64,000 nucleotides of DNA from Runella sp. (GTDB lineage Bacteria; Bacteroidota; Bacteroidia; Cytophagales; Spirosomataceae). The position numbers and the translations under genes were made by a program. Every line of letters starts with the position of its first letter. Position 1 is the stretch's first letter. The stretch covers positions 1 through 64,000 of the forward strand of contig NZ_JAIXST010000053.1 of the NCBI RefSeq assembly GCF_027484545.1, read 5' to 3'. The notes under the pieces were generated by a model. That model had not been told where the DNA came from. It saw only the letters and a program-made list of their open reading frames with translations, and ran no database searches. Below are positions 1 through 7,773 of the stretch, piece after piece.

Positions 1-389
1 CGCAAAAAAGAAATAAGATTATCAGTATGTTTATCTGAATAGATATACTGGTAAATACATTGATGACTTAGCAGTTTTTGACCAGCCTCCAAGGCCAATA
101 CTCCACTTATCTGCTCAGGTGAAAAACGTGCTTTCAAATGTGTCAAAACTTGTTCTTTGAGATTACCTTTCATCTTATAAGGCTCTCTTTTACAGCGATA
201 TGAACACGATTTATGTGCCTCAATTCCGACATAATCATTTGATAATGAGCAATGTCTTCTAATTTCCCTACTTATTGTAGATTTGCTTACTTTTACAAAA
301 TCGGCAATTTCATATTGCTTAAGATTTTGTTGTAAAAGGGTTTGTATTTGGTACCTTTGCTCAAGGGGCAACTGTTTGTATTTTGCCAT
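1..389 (-). CDS. IS30-family transposase, N-terminal part, cut by window edge
   Basis: Reading the minus strand from an ATG at 389 gives an open frame of 129 codons that runs off the left edge. It begins MAKYKQLPLEQRYQIQTLLQ. Residues 1-55 form a helix-turn-helix with the KSTISREIRRH pattern of IS30 transposases. Residues 90-125 hold SPEQISGVL and CIYQYIYSDK, which match the family segment that precedes the DDE catalytic core. The core itself lies outside the window, so I cannot say whether the element is intact. Its outer end should lie between 390 and about 475, but the partner end is missing, so the terminal repeat cannot be defined. The insertion closes the 3' side of the polysaccharide operon. 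Confidence 0.85.
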   Translation of the reverse strand, partial: MAKYKQLPLEQRYQIQTLLQQNLKQYEIADFVKVSKSTISREIRRHCSLSNDYVGIEAHKSCSYRCKREPYKMKGNLKEQVLTHLKARFSPEQISGVLALEAGQKLLSHQCIYQYIYSDKHTDNLISFL

Positions 390-527
390 CTTGTTTTATG
401 ATTCGACACCACAAAACTATGGTTTATTATTCACAACAGTTGGCTCTTTCATCAGCAGTCACTAACAAGTAACGGCTGGATAATTGCACTTCAAATCTGA
501 ATCTGCGCTTTTACTATATACTTATTA

Positions 528-1226
528 TCAAATCAATTCGTATTCATTCAAATATCCCTGAATGGTAGGGACGTCGTTAAACATCATGATATCAACAATC
601 GAAAGCCAGGGAACAAACTCATTTTTAAACTGTGAATATACCAATGGCTTCGATTTAAGGAAGTTTAATTGGATACCCACTTGCTCAAAATTGCTTTTAT
701 CGTACAAGTCAGTGCCGCCAATCGGGTTGATGTAATGGTTAGCCTTTTCCTGTTGACAAATATTCAAAATTCGTTCCGGCCCTTTCAGATGTGTATTTTC
801 GTAAATACTTGAGCTTGGCACAATTTCGGTTTGAATACCTAAATAGTCAATTAATATCCCAAAACTTCCTGCAATCCAATCGCTCACCTTTTCGGCATCT
901 AAATTGATAATTTTTTCGGTGACTGCAAAGGCCGTTATAAAAAAGGGCGCTTTTTTATAGGCTTGCTCAAAGGTCTTGAGCAGTTTTCCCCGCCATTTTG
1001 GATCATCGCTGAGATAAATTTCATTGATGAGTTTATTTTGGCTTGCATCTTTGAGTGGAATCGTAAACAAGTACTCCTGTCCGTTTACTAAGAGGCGATT
1101 ACGATTAATCCACCCTTTATTGATATAATTGACATCATCATAAAGCACAAATTTATCCACTGCATTCATCAATTGCAGATACCCGATGTAAGGGAGAAAA
1201 TAAGGTTGCATAATGGCAAGACGCAT
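528..1226 (-). CDS. wbqC: WbqC-like family protein
   Basis: A 232-residue protein that starts MRLAIMQPYFLPYIGYLQLM and carries the usual WbqC landmarks: the N-terminal IMQPYFLPYIGY, then DDVNYINKGWINRNR, and the central INPIGGTDLY. Length is normal for the family. WbqC proteins are found in O-antigen and capsule clusters, but their enzymatic role is poorly defined, so the function in glycan assembly is inferred from family and context. It is the last gene of the minus-strand polysaccharide operon, 72 bp after the GT39-like gene. That spacer carries a GC-rich 19-bp repeat ending 8 nt before the start codon, exactly where translation signals would lie. Confidence 0.85.
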   Translation of the reverse strand: MRLAIMQPYFLPYIGYLQLMNAVDKFVLYDDVNYINKGWINRNRLLVNGQEYLFTIPLKDASQNKLINEIYLSDDPKWRGKLLKTFEQAYKKAPFFITAFAVTEKIINLDAEKVSDWIAGSFGILIDYLGIQTEIVPSSSIYENTHLKGPERILNICQQEKANHYINPIGGTDLYDKSNFEQVGIQLNFLKSKPLVYSQFKNEFVPWLSIVDIMMFNDVPTIQGYLNEYELI

Positions 1227-1234
1227 AAATCAGT

Positions 1235-1253
1235 GGCGGGGCCGCCCGTGCGG
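1235..1253 (+). repeat. GC-rich 19-bp dispersed repeat, copy A
   Basis: GGCGGGGCCGCCCGTGCGG lies in the short gap upstream of the wbqC-like start. It matches three other copies in the window (21792, 22449, 45395) to the consensus GACGGGGTCKCCCGYGCGG. It can form a CGGG-N4-CCCG hairpin. Flanks are CAGT on the left and CAGT on the right, a possible 4-bp direct repeat. Confidence 0.65.
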
Positions 1254-1298
1254 CAGTTAACAGTTTACAAAGGGTAAAAAATAAGTGGTTTGAAAAGA

Positions 1299-3368
1299 TT
1301 ACTTGAGCTTTCTCAAATAGTAATCTTCTCCGGGTACAATGACTCCTTTCATGGTGGTGTCTGTTCCCAATCGAATGTCAGTAGGCAAAGGAGCTATTAC
1401 ATTTTTTGAGAAAAACAGATAATCTGCCTCTTTAGGAATCGGTTGTACTCCTTTTTCAAACGGGTTGATAGTAAGTAGTCTCCGTGTGAGTTTTTTCCCA
1501 TAAAGAGGATATTCAAAATCGTCATTAATGGTTCCTAAAGCAACCGTTGCTGAATCAGGAACAATTTGGTCAAATTTTTGGTAGGCTTTGGTTATGTCAG
1601 GTCGGGCAAAAGTCATCATTTCGATACGCTCTGTCTCAAAAGCGGATTGTCTCCCAAAAGCATCGAATGGCAAGCATCGAACGTTTAGAAAAACGGCTAA
1701 AAGCGCAGAAATACAGGCCAAAACAGTAACTATACCAACATAAGTTTTCAAAGCCCATGAATAACCCGATTTCTCAAGACTGTATTGATGGGTAAAAAGC
1801 AAGGTTAAAAATAAGACCCCCAAAATGCCCGTTTCCTGAAAATAACGGCCTTTCCACGGGTCATAAGCGGCTGAATAGGAGAGTGCTGCAAAATGTAAAA
1901 GCACGGCTATTGCTAAAAACCAGTACACAGGAGAACGAATGATTCCTATCAACACTAAAAACAACAGCGGAAACACCAAGGCAAAACCTAAGATACCCCA
2001 ATAAGGATTTCCGTTGGCAAATTCAAACCGTCGTTCAAACGAAAAAGGTTGAATGGTAAATTCCGTGGTTTCATCCAGACGCATCTTAAGCTTGTCTTCC
2101 AGCCATACCAACGGTTTTCGCATGATTCTGTTGGCCTCCTGCCCGATTTCTACGTTGCGAAGTCCGTCCAGATTAATAAAATCATAGGCATATCGTACCA
2201 CATTGCGCGAACCCTGTTCAAATAGATTACGATACCCTCCGTTCGATGTAGCCCGTTCAATTGATTGGTGTTTTAGTGAAGTGGGAGGGCCGATAGGATG
2301 ACCAAAGACCTCAATATTTTTCAAATACCCCGTCGGCAAAGTCCAGATGCAGAAGCAAATGATAATGGCAACTCCTAATTTAAAAACAGCAGACCAATTG
2401 ATACTTGCCGTTACACTTTCCTTATTTTTCCCTTTACCTCTATGCAGGAATACTGTATAAAGCATTACAATAAACACTGAAGGAAGCAGCAAAGTAAATG
2501 TAACTTTATGTCCATATACAACGCCGAAACTCAAAGCAGCTAAATATAGATAGCGATTTTCGTGAGTAGACCGGTAGGTGAATAAAAAGTAAAGCAAGCA
2601 ACTCAGGTAAGCTGCCAATACAATATCTGTCTCAGTCGTAACGGCCTGCATCAAAAAATCTAAAAACAGGGCAAACGCCAATGCACAAAAAAAGCTGGCA
2701 TTTAAACTGTTTTTTGTAATGCGTTGGGCAATCCCAAAAATCGCAACCAACGTAATCCAAAAAGAAAGATGGTGTATTAATTTGAAGGCATTTTCAAAAC
2801 CTCCGGTCATTAAATACGAATAGATTTGAAGTGTACAGACGCTCTTGGGATAGGTATCAATGTTCCAATTTGTTCCTCCAAAATGCGCCATAGAACCGCG
2901 CTGAATGTATTGCACTACGCGGTTAAGATGCCCCGTCATGCTATCCCATTCGTTGGGAACGGTAAAAAAAACCAACAGTAGATTTGTGATACCGATAATT
3001 ACTACCGTAAGAATCATTATTCCAAACAGAAAACGCAGATAAGTACCGCCACTGACATACCAACGCTGTATGGCGTGCCAACGGTGCAGAATCATTGTTT
3101 GAGAGGAAAACGAAGCTGTTTGAGGAGCTATTTTACCAAAAATAACACTAAGAACAGTTGGCGGAATAAATACTCCTAAAGCCCAAGCCCAAGTAGTGCC
3201 TGTCAGATGGAGTGGTGATAGACAGAAACCCGTACTAATAACGCTGCTTGTAAAAAGAATAAAAGAGGTAATGAGCCAATCTACCAGGGAAGGACGGCAA
3301 ATCTTTGCTGATGTACGTCCAATGTACCAAATAAACAGGCCAAAACATAGTAAGCTTATCAGCGTCAT
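1299..3368 (-). CDS. Polytopic membrane protein, GT39/ArnT-like glycosyltransferase candidate
   Basis: A 689-residue protein with roughly a dozen hydrophobic segments across residues 1-560 and a soluble C-terminal tail of about 100 residues. The segment NEWDSMTGHLNRVVQY after the third or fourth membrane span resembles the acidic first periplasmic loop of lipid-linked-sugar glycosyltransferases such as ArnT/GT39, where the Asp is catalytic. Such enzymes move a sugar from a polyprenyl carrier to an acceptor on the outer face of the inner membrane. It lies 3 bp downstream of the DegT aminotransferase, so it is co-transcribed. The substrate cannot be read from sequence. A flippase or polymerase role is less likely but not excluded. 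Confidence 0.6.
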   Translation of the reverse strand: MTLISLLCFGLFIWYIGRTSAKICRPSLVDWLITSFILFTSSVISTGFCLSPLHLTGTTWAWALGVFIPPTVLSVIFGKIAPQTASFSSQTMILHRWHAIQRWYVSGGTYLRFLFGIMILTVVIIGITNLLLVFFTVPNEWDSMTGHLNRVVQYIQRGSMAHFGGTNWNIDTYPKSVCTLQIYSYLMTGGFENAFKLIHHLSFWITLVAIFGIAQRITKNSLNASFFCALAFALFLDFLMQAVTTETDIVLAAYLSCLLYFLFTYRSTHENRYLYLAALSFGVVYGHKVTFTLLLPSVFIVMLYTVFLHRGKGKNKESVTASINWSAVFKLGVAIIICFCIWTLPTGYLKNIEVFGHPIGPPTSLKHQSIERATSNGGYRNLFEQGSRNVVRYAYDFINLDGLRNVEIGQEANRIMRKPLVWLEDKLKMRLDETTEFTIQPFSFERRFEFANGNPYWGILGFALVFPLLFLVLIGIIRSPVYWFLAIAVLLHFAALSYSAAYDPWKGRYFQETGILGVLFLTLLFTHQYSLEKSGYSWALKTYVGIVTVLACISALLAVFLNVRCLPFDAFGRQSAFETERIEMMTFARPDITKAYQKFDQIVPDSATVALGTINDDFEYPLYGKKLTRRLLTINPFEKGVQPIPKEADYLFFSKNVIAPLPTDIRLGTDTTMKGVIVPGEDYYLRKLK

Positions 3369-3371
3369 TCC

Positions 3372-4445
3372 TTACAAATTTTGGTTAATCAAGGCAGCAA
3401 TGCGCCTTACATCTTCATGGGGCAATTCGGCATGTAGAGGTAAGCATACAACTCGTGGTGATATACTTTCGGAGACAGGGCAGGATTCAGTAGCATTCAG
3501 GAAAGGTAATTTATTAAGCGAAGGGTAGAAATAGCGCCGGGGAACAATGTCGTTTTGATTTAAAACATCACGAACCGCAAGCATTTTGGCCTCAGATTCA
3601 AACACAACTGGATAATAAGCGTAGTTGCGCTCTAAGCCTATTACCCATTCTGGAGCTTGGAGATGATTCCAGTCAAGTAATTCCGTATATAAATCGCAGA
3701 CCGCTTTTCTGGCAGCAATCAGTTGCGACACCAGAGGCAGATTACAAAGCCCCATTGCAGCGTGCATTTCCGAGTTTTTGCCATTAATCCCTACGAAATA
3801 ATAATCATCACCTCGATGCCCAAAGGCGCGCATCAAGTGCAATTTTTCATCCCATTTGGAATTATTGGTAACAATTGCCCCGCCTTCTACCGTATGAAAC
3901 AATTTAGTGGCGTGAAAGCTGCAAGTGGCAAAATCTCCGTAAGAAAGTAAAGAGCGGTCATTAAAATTGGCACCGAAAGCATGAGCTCCATCGTAAATAA
4001 CAATAAGGTTATGCTTCTTCGCAATTTTCTCAATTGCTTCTACGTCGCAGGCATTCCCGTATACGTGCGTAGCCAAGATAGCTCGTGTACGTTCAGTGAT
4101 GGCTGCTTCAATCAATTCGGAGTTGATACAATATGTTTTTGGGTCAATATCAACGAATACCGGTTGGCAGTTTTCCCACAAAACAACGTTGGTCGTAGCT
4201 ACGTAAGAAAAAGGAGTGGTTATTATTTCTCCCGGTTCATCAAGAAGTTTCAGTGCCATTTGCAGCACGATAGTACCGTTGCCGCAAAAAGACAGGTACT
4301 CCACTCCTAAGTATTCTTTTAATCCCTTTTCTAACTCGCGTGCCAAAGGTCCGTTGTTAGTGAGAATGCCATTGTCCCAGATTTTTTTTAAATAAGAGAC
4401 ATATTGGTCAAAATCGGGAAGATATGTTTTGGTAACGTTAATCAT
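3372..4445 (-). CDS. DegT/DnrJ/EryC1/StrS family sugar aminotransferase
   Basis: A 357-residue PLP-dependent aminotransferase of the family that makes amino-deoxy sugars on nucleotide carriers. The PLP-binding Lys is K181 in FHATKLFHTVEGGAIV, and the cofactor-contact segment is YDGAHAFG near residues 151-158. GNGTIVLQMAL near 55-65 is the phosphate-binding turn. The likely product is a dTDP- or UDP-amino sugar for the glycan exported by the neighbouring ABC system; the exact sugar is not predictable. It is 22 bp downstream of the Wzt-like ATPase gene and 3 bp ahead of the GT39-like gene, in one operon. Length is slightly short but complete for the family. Confidence 0.85.
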   Translation of the reverse strand: MINVTKTYLPDFDQYVSYLKKIWDNGILTNNGPLARELEKGLKEYLGVEYLSFCGNGTIVLQMALKLLDEPGEIITTPFSYVATTNVVLWENCQPVFVDIDPKTYCINSELIEAAITERTRAILATHVYGNACDVEAIEKIAKKHNLIVIYDGAHAFGANFNDRSLLSYGDFATCSFHATKLFHTVEGGAIVTNNSKWDEKLHLMRAFGHRGDDYYFVGINGKNSEMHAAMGLCNLPLVSQLIAARKAVCDLYTELLDWNHLQAPEWVIGLERNYAYYPVVFESEAKMLAVRDVLNQNDIVPRRYFYPSLNKLPFLNATESCPVSESISPRVVCLPLHAELPHEDVRRIAALINQNL

Positions 4446-4467
4446 TCGCTTCAGGGAAGCCGACCGT

Positions 4468-5718
4468 TTAGACCAGTACTTCTGATTGACTAATTTGAAA
4501 ATTTAATTGAGGACGTACGTACCCGGGCCATTTGCCATACCATGTTACGCCTTCTCGGTGATCTTCTACTTCAAAAGAGAGTGCGTCGAGCAGTTGAAAC
4601 AATACTGTAGATGTATCTTTCACAACCATGATGGAGATAACGTAGGAACCATCATTCAAAAAGTTGCCCGGAACTTCAAGCGTTGCCGATACCAACCCTT
4701 TCTCAAAAGACTGAGAAGCCGTACCTACATTAAAAATACACTCCCCTGTAAACGCATATAAGTGCAGACTTAGGTTAAGATCCGCGCGGTCTGCCAGATT
4801 CCAAAATTCAATATGTACCCGAACTGGTGTCCGAACATCTATGTAAAGTTTGCTGTCTTGATATTCAGGGTCAATCTTCACACTGCGGAATCGTATTTCA
4901 TCGGTTCCTGGACCTTCTTCGGGTGTTTCCCAAAAATGCTGTAAATTGGTCTTGGCAACGTGGCTGAGGTAATTATTGACTACATGTGTGGTATCACCCT
5001 GCATTTTCAACTTTCCGTGTTCAAAATAAAAAGCACGATTGCAAAGCGACTTCACGGCAGCGAGATTGTGGCTTACGAACAAAATTGTTCGCCCGCTTTC
5101 GGAAACGTCGCGCATTTTGCCGAGGCATTTTTTCTGAAAATCAGCATCCCCCACGGCCAATACTTCGTCAATGATAAGAATTTCAGGACTTAAATGCGCC
5201 GAAATTGCAAATCCTAACCGCACGTACATTCCTGATGAATAGCGCTTCACGGGTGTATCAAGGAATTTTTCAACTCCTGCAAAATCAACAATACTATCGA
5301 AAGCGTTTTTGATTTCCTGGCGTTTCATACCAAGAATCGCTCCGTTTAAGAAGATATTTTCGCGGCCTGTCAGTTCAGGGTGGAAACCCGTCCCCACCTC
5401 TAACAAACTGGCAACCCGACCTTTAATTTTTACTTTACCGCCCGTAGGCTCGGTGATTTTACTCAGAATTTTAAGAAGCGTAGATTTGCCTGCACCATTG
5501 TGGCCGATGATACCGACCCGGTCTCCTTGATTAACGGTAAAATTGACGTCACGGAGTGCCCAGAATTCTTCCTGTTCTACTTCATCCTGTTCACCCTTAC
5601 CGAAAAAATGCTTTATTTTCTCCGAAAAAGTATCCCGCAATGTATGACTTTTGCGAGCAGCTTTTTGGTGATCAATGATGTATTTTTTGCTTATATCTTC
5701 TGCAATGATAACCTGCAT
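4468..5718 (-). CDS. wzt: Polysaccharide ABC transporter ATP-binding protein (Wzt-like) with C-terminal sugar-binding-type domain
   Basis: A 416-residue ATPase. Walker A is GHNGAGKST at residues 72-80, the signature is YSSGMYVRLGFA near 171-182, and Walker B is ILIIDEVLAVGD near 194-205. Residues after about 270 form a beta-rich extension of the type seen in Wzt proteins, where it recognises the modified end of the finished O-antigen or capsule chain before export. The Wzm-like permease lies 35 bp upstream in the same operon, which supports an export role. An N-terminal insert rich in charged residues (about 20-50) precedes the nucleotide-binding core, as in other Bacteroidota homologues. The presence of the C-terminal domain implies export of a pre-assembled, end-marked chain. 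Confidence 0.88.
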   Translation of the reverse strand: MQVIIAEDISKKYIIDHQKAARKSHTLRDTFSEKIKHFFGKGEQDEVEQEEFWALRDVNFTVNQGDRVGIIGHNGAGKSTLLKILSKITEPTGGKVKIKGRVASLLEVGTGFHPELTGRENIFLNGAILGMKRQEIKNAFDSIVDFAGVEKFLDTPVKRYSSGMYVRLGFAISAHLSPEILIIDEVLAVGDADFQKKCLGKMRDVSESGRTILFVSHNLAAVKSLCNRAFYFEHGKLKMQGDTTHVVNNYLSHVAKTNLQHFWETPEEGPGTDEIRFRSVKIDPEYQDSKLYIDVRTPVRVHIEFWNLADRADLNLSLHLYAFTGECIFNVGTASQSFEKGLVSATLEVPGNFLNDGSYVISIMVVKDTSTVLFQLLDALSFEVEDHREGVTWYGKWPGYVRPQLNFQISQSEVLV

Positions 5719-5753
5719 TGAGTTCGTAGGGATTTATCTAAGGTCAAAAGTAA

Positions 5754-6596
5754 TCAAATGTAGTCAACAAATGAATTTTCTTCCTTACGAAAATAGTAAA
5801 TGGAAATTGTCAACATGACCGCAATCAGCCCCATTGTACTATACAAACTACTGACTTTGAAGAATGCCCCGTCGCCAAGAAGACACCACTTAAAGCCATC
5901 AATAATACTTACCATTGGGTTGAGATAGTATAAATCATACCACCAAACATCATGATTTGCTTCTACTAAAGAGCTGCTGTAGGCAATGGGACAAGCGTAA
6001 AAACCTATTTGTACAAGAAAGGGTATGAGTTGTGCAATGTCTCTGAAACGTACATTCATTACAGCAAAAATCAGACCAAAGGCCAAAGAAGCTAATAACG
6101 TTAAAACCAGAAAAGCAGGAAATAAAATAATTTGCCATCCGGGAGTGTGACGAAACCAGACAGAGATCAACGCAAAAAGTGCAATAGATATGAAAAAGTC
6201 CACAAACCCCACTACGACAGAGCTTAAGGGCATAATCAAGCGCGGGAAATAGGTTTTTGTTACTAAATTGGAATTTAATAAAATACTATGACTGATTTGG
6301 GTAAAAGTGCTGGAAAAAAAGTTCCAAATGGTAATTCCGGCCAATACCATTAGAGGATATGGGATTCCGGCATCTCCTCTAAATTTGCCTACCATACTAA
6401 ATACAAATACCATAACAGCCATGGTAGCAAAGGGCCGAATAACGGCCCATCCTGCTCCAATCACTGTTTGTTTATACCGAACCGACAAATCTCGGCGGGA
6501 AAGGATCCACAATAATTCGCGATTTTTCCATAAATCACGCCAATAATTCTTCGCTCCGTGTCCCGCTTCAATAACTATTTCATCCGAATACGCCAT
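5754..6596 (-). CDS. wzm: Polysaccharide ABC transporter permease (Wzm-like, ABC-2 type)
   Basis: A 280-residue integral membrane protein with about six hydrophobic spans, the normal size for Wzm/TagG permeases. SRRDLSVRYKQTVIGAGWAVIRP near residues 33-55 is the typical amphipathic entry segment of ABC-2 polysaccharide exporters. It pairs with the ATPase gene immediately downstream to move lipid-linked polysaccharide across the inner membrane. It sits between the Wzz-like gene (62 bp upstream) and the ATPase. No sign of damage. Confidence 0.9.
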   Translation of the reverse strand: MAYSDEIVIEAGHGAKNYWRDLWKNRELLWILSRRDLSVRYKQTVIGAGWAVIRPFATMAVMVFVFSMVGKFRGDAGIPYPLMVLAGITIWNFFSSTFTQISHSILLNSNLVTKTYFPRLIMPLSSVVVGFVDFFISIALFALISVWFRHTPGWQIILFPAFLVLTLLASLAFGLIFAVMNVRFRDIAQLIPFLVQIGFYACPIAYSSSLVEANHDVWWYDLYYLNPMVSIIDGFKWCLLGDGAFFKVSSLYSTMGLIAVMLTISIYYFRKEENSFVDYI

Positions 6597-6658
6597 TTCT
6601 TTTTGAGTCGATTAAGCATTAAAAATTAGGTATTGAATTAAGAAGTTAATTTTCTCCC

Positions 6659-7753
6659 TTAACTTTTAACCGGTTTCTTTTTCATATCCCGCAATGCTTC
6701 CGAGTAAGTTTGTTTTGCAAGGACAAAGATAATTGCAACAATCAGCCCAAGAATCGCGCCAAATTTTGTATTTTCTCTAGTAAACAATTTGGTTTCCAAA
6801 GGCAACACGGGTGGTTCAATAATGGTAAACAGCGGCGCTTCTTTAACGATTGACATCCGTAAATTTTCAAGACTCCGAGATGCTTCTAAGTATATGGAGG
6901 ATACAAAAGTGGTACTGCGGGTCAATCGACCCTCTTCTACTTTTGCCGTTGGTGCCACCGCTTCCGTATTGATAACAGTTGTTCTGGCAAGACTGCTTTC
7001 AGTTCGATTCAGCACTCGTGCCAACGAATCTACGCGTCTTTCCATAATTCCTAACATCTCCCGCGATTTCCGCGTTTGGTTTTCCTGATAGACGCGTTCG
7101 ATGGTTTTAAGCAACAGCTCGGCAAAGGTTTTGGAAACCATTTCGTTTTCCATTAAAACCGTTAAGTCATAAAAAGCCGTTTTCAAATCAGGTTGACCTA
7201 TTGTGATTTCACGATCTCGGATTTTATTTAATACGCCGTCAAAAACCTGCCGTTCTTTTCTCTCCATAGAATCCCGTCTGCTGTGCGTAATGCGCACATC
7301 CATCCATTCGGGAAGAAAGCTGGCCCATTCGTCCTGGCGCAGAAAGGTAGAATCCAGGTAATAATTGACAAATTTCTCTTTTCTTCCATCGCTTAGTGTT
7401 ACAGGGGTCAATAAAACTCGTTCCAACACGGGACGCGTTTTGATAACGTAAAAAAGGTTCTCTCCTTTAAACAAACCCGCATCTCCTGCCTGTCCCCCGT
7501 TCATACCAAGCAAGCTTCCAAACCCGCCCATTTCCTGACCTCCCGTTACACCACTTACACTAAAGATGATTTTAGAAAGATATTGAAGCCGTTTGTTTTT
7601 TTCAGCATCTACATAATATCCTATTCCCGTACCTATACCTGTGATTAGCAAAATAAGCCACCAATTCTTGAGTGCCAAATCTTTCGTCTCAATTAGCTTT
7701 TGAAATATCAGTTTAGGAGAAAGGGTTACTTGATCTTGTTGTTCCATAATCAA
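6659..7753 (-). CDS. Wzz/chain-length-determinant-like protein
   Basis: A 364-residue protein with the two-membrane-span layout of polysaccharide co-polymerases: a hydrophobic segment near residues 33-49, a long periplasmic coiled region, and a second span near 331-347. There is no C-terminal tyrosine kinase domain. Such proteins set the length of the polysaccharide or couple the inner-membrane exporter to the outer-membrane channel. The gene follows the SLBB exporter by 20 bp, the standard order in Bacteroidota export loci. In an ABC-dependent locus, a coupling role like that of KpsE/Wza-partner proteins is as likely as chain-length control. Confidence 0.75.
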   Translation of the reverse strand: MIMEQQDQVTLSPKLIFQKLIETKDLALKNWWLILLITGIGTGIGYYVDAEKNKRLQYLSKIIFSVSGVTGGQEMGGFGSLLGMNGGQAGDAGLFKGENLFYVIKTRPVLERVLLTPVTLSDGRKEKFVNYYLDSTFLRQDEWASFLPEWMDVRITHSRRDSMERKERQVFDGVLNKIRDREITIGQPDLKTAFYDLTVLMENEMVSKTFAELLLKTIERVYQENQTRKSREMLGIMERRVDSLARVLNRTESSLARTTVINTEAVAPTAKVEEGRLTRSTTFVSSIYLEASRSLENLRMSIVKEAPLFTIIEPPVLPLETKLFTRENTKFGAILGLIVAIIFVLAKQTYSEALRDMKKKPVKS

Positions 7754-7773
7754 AGACTGAATTTGAATATTTA

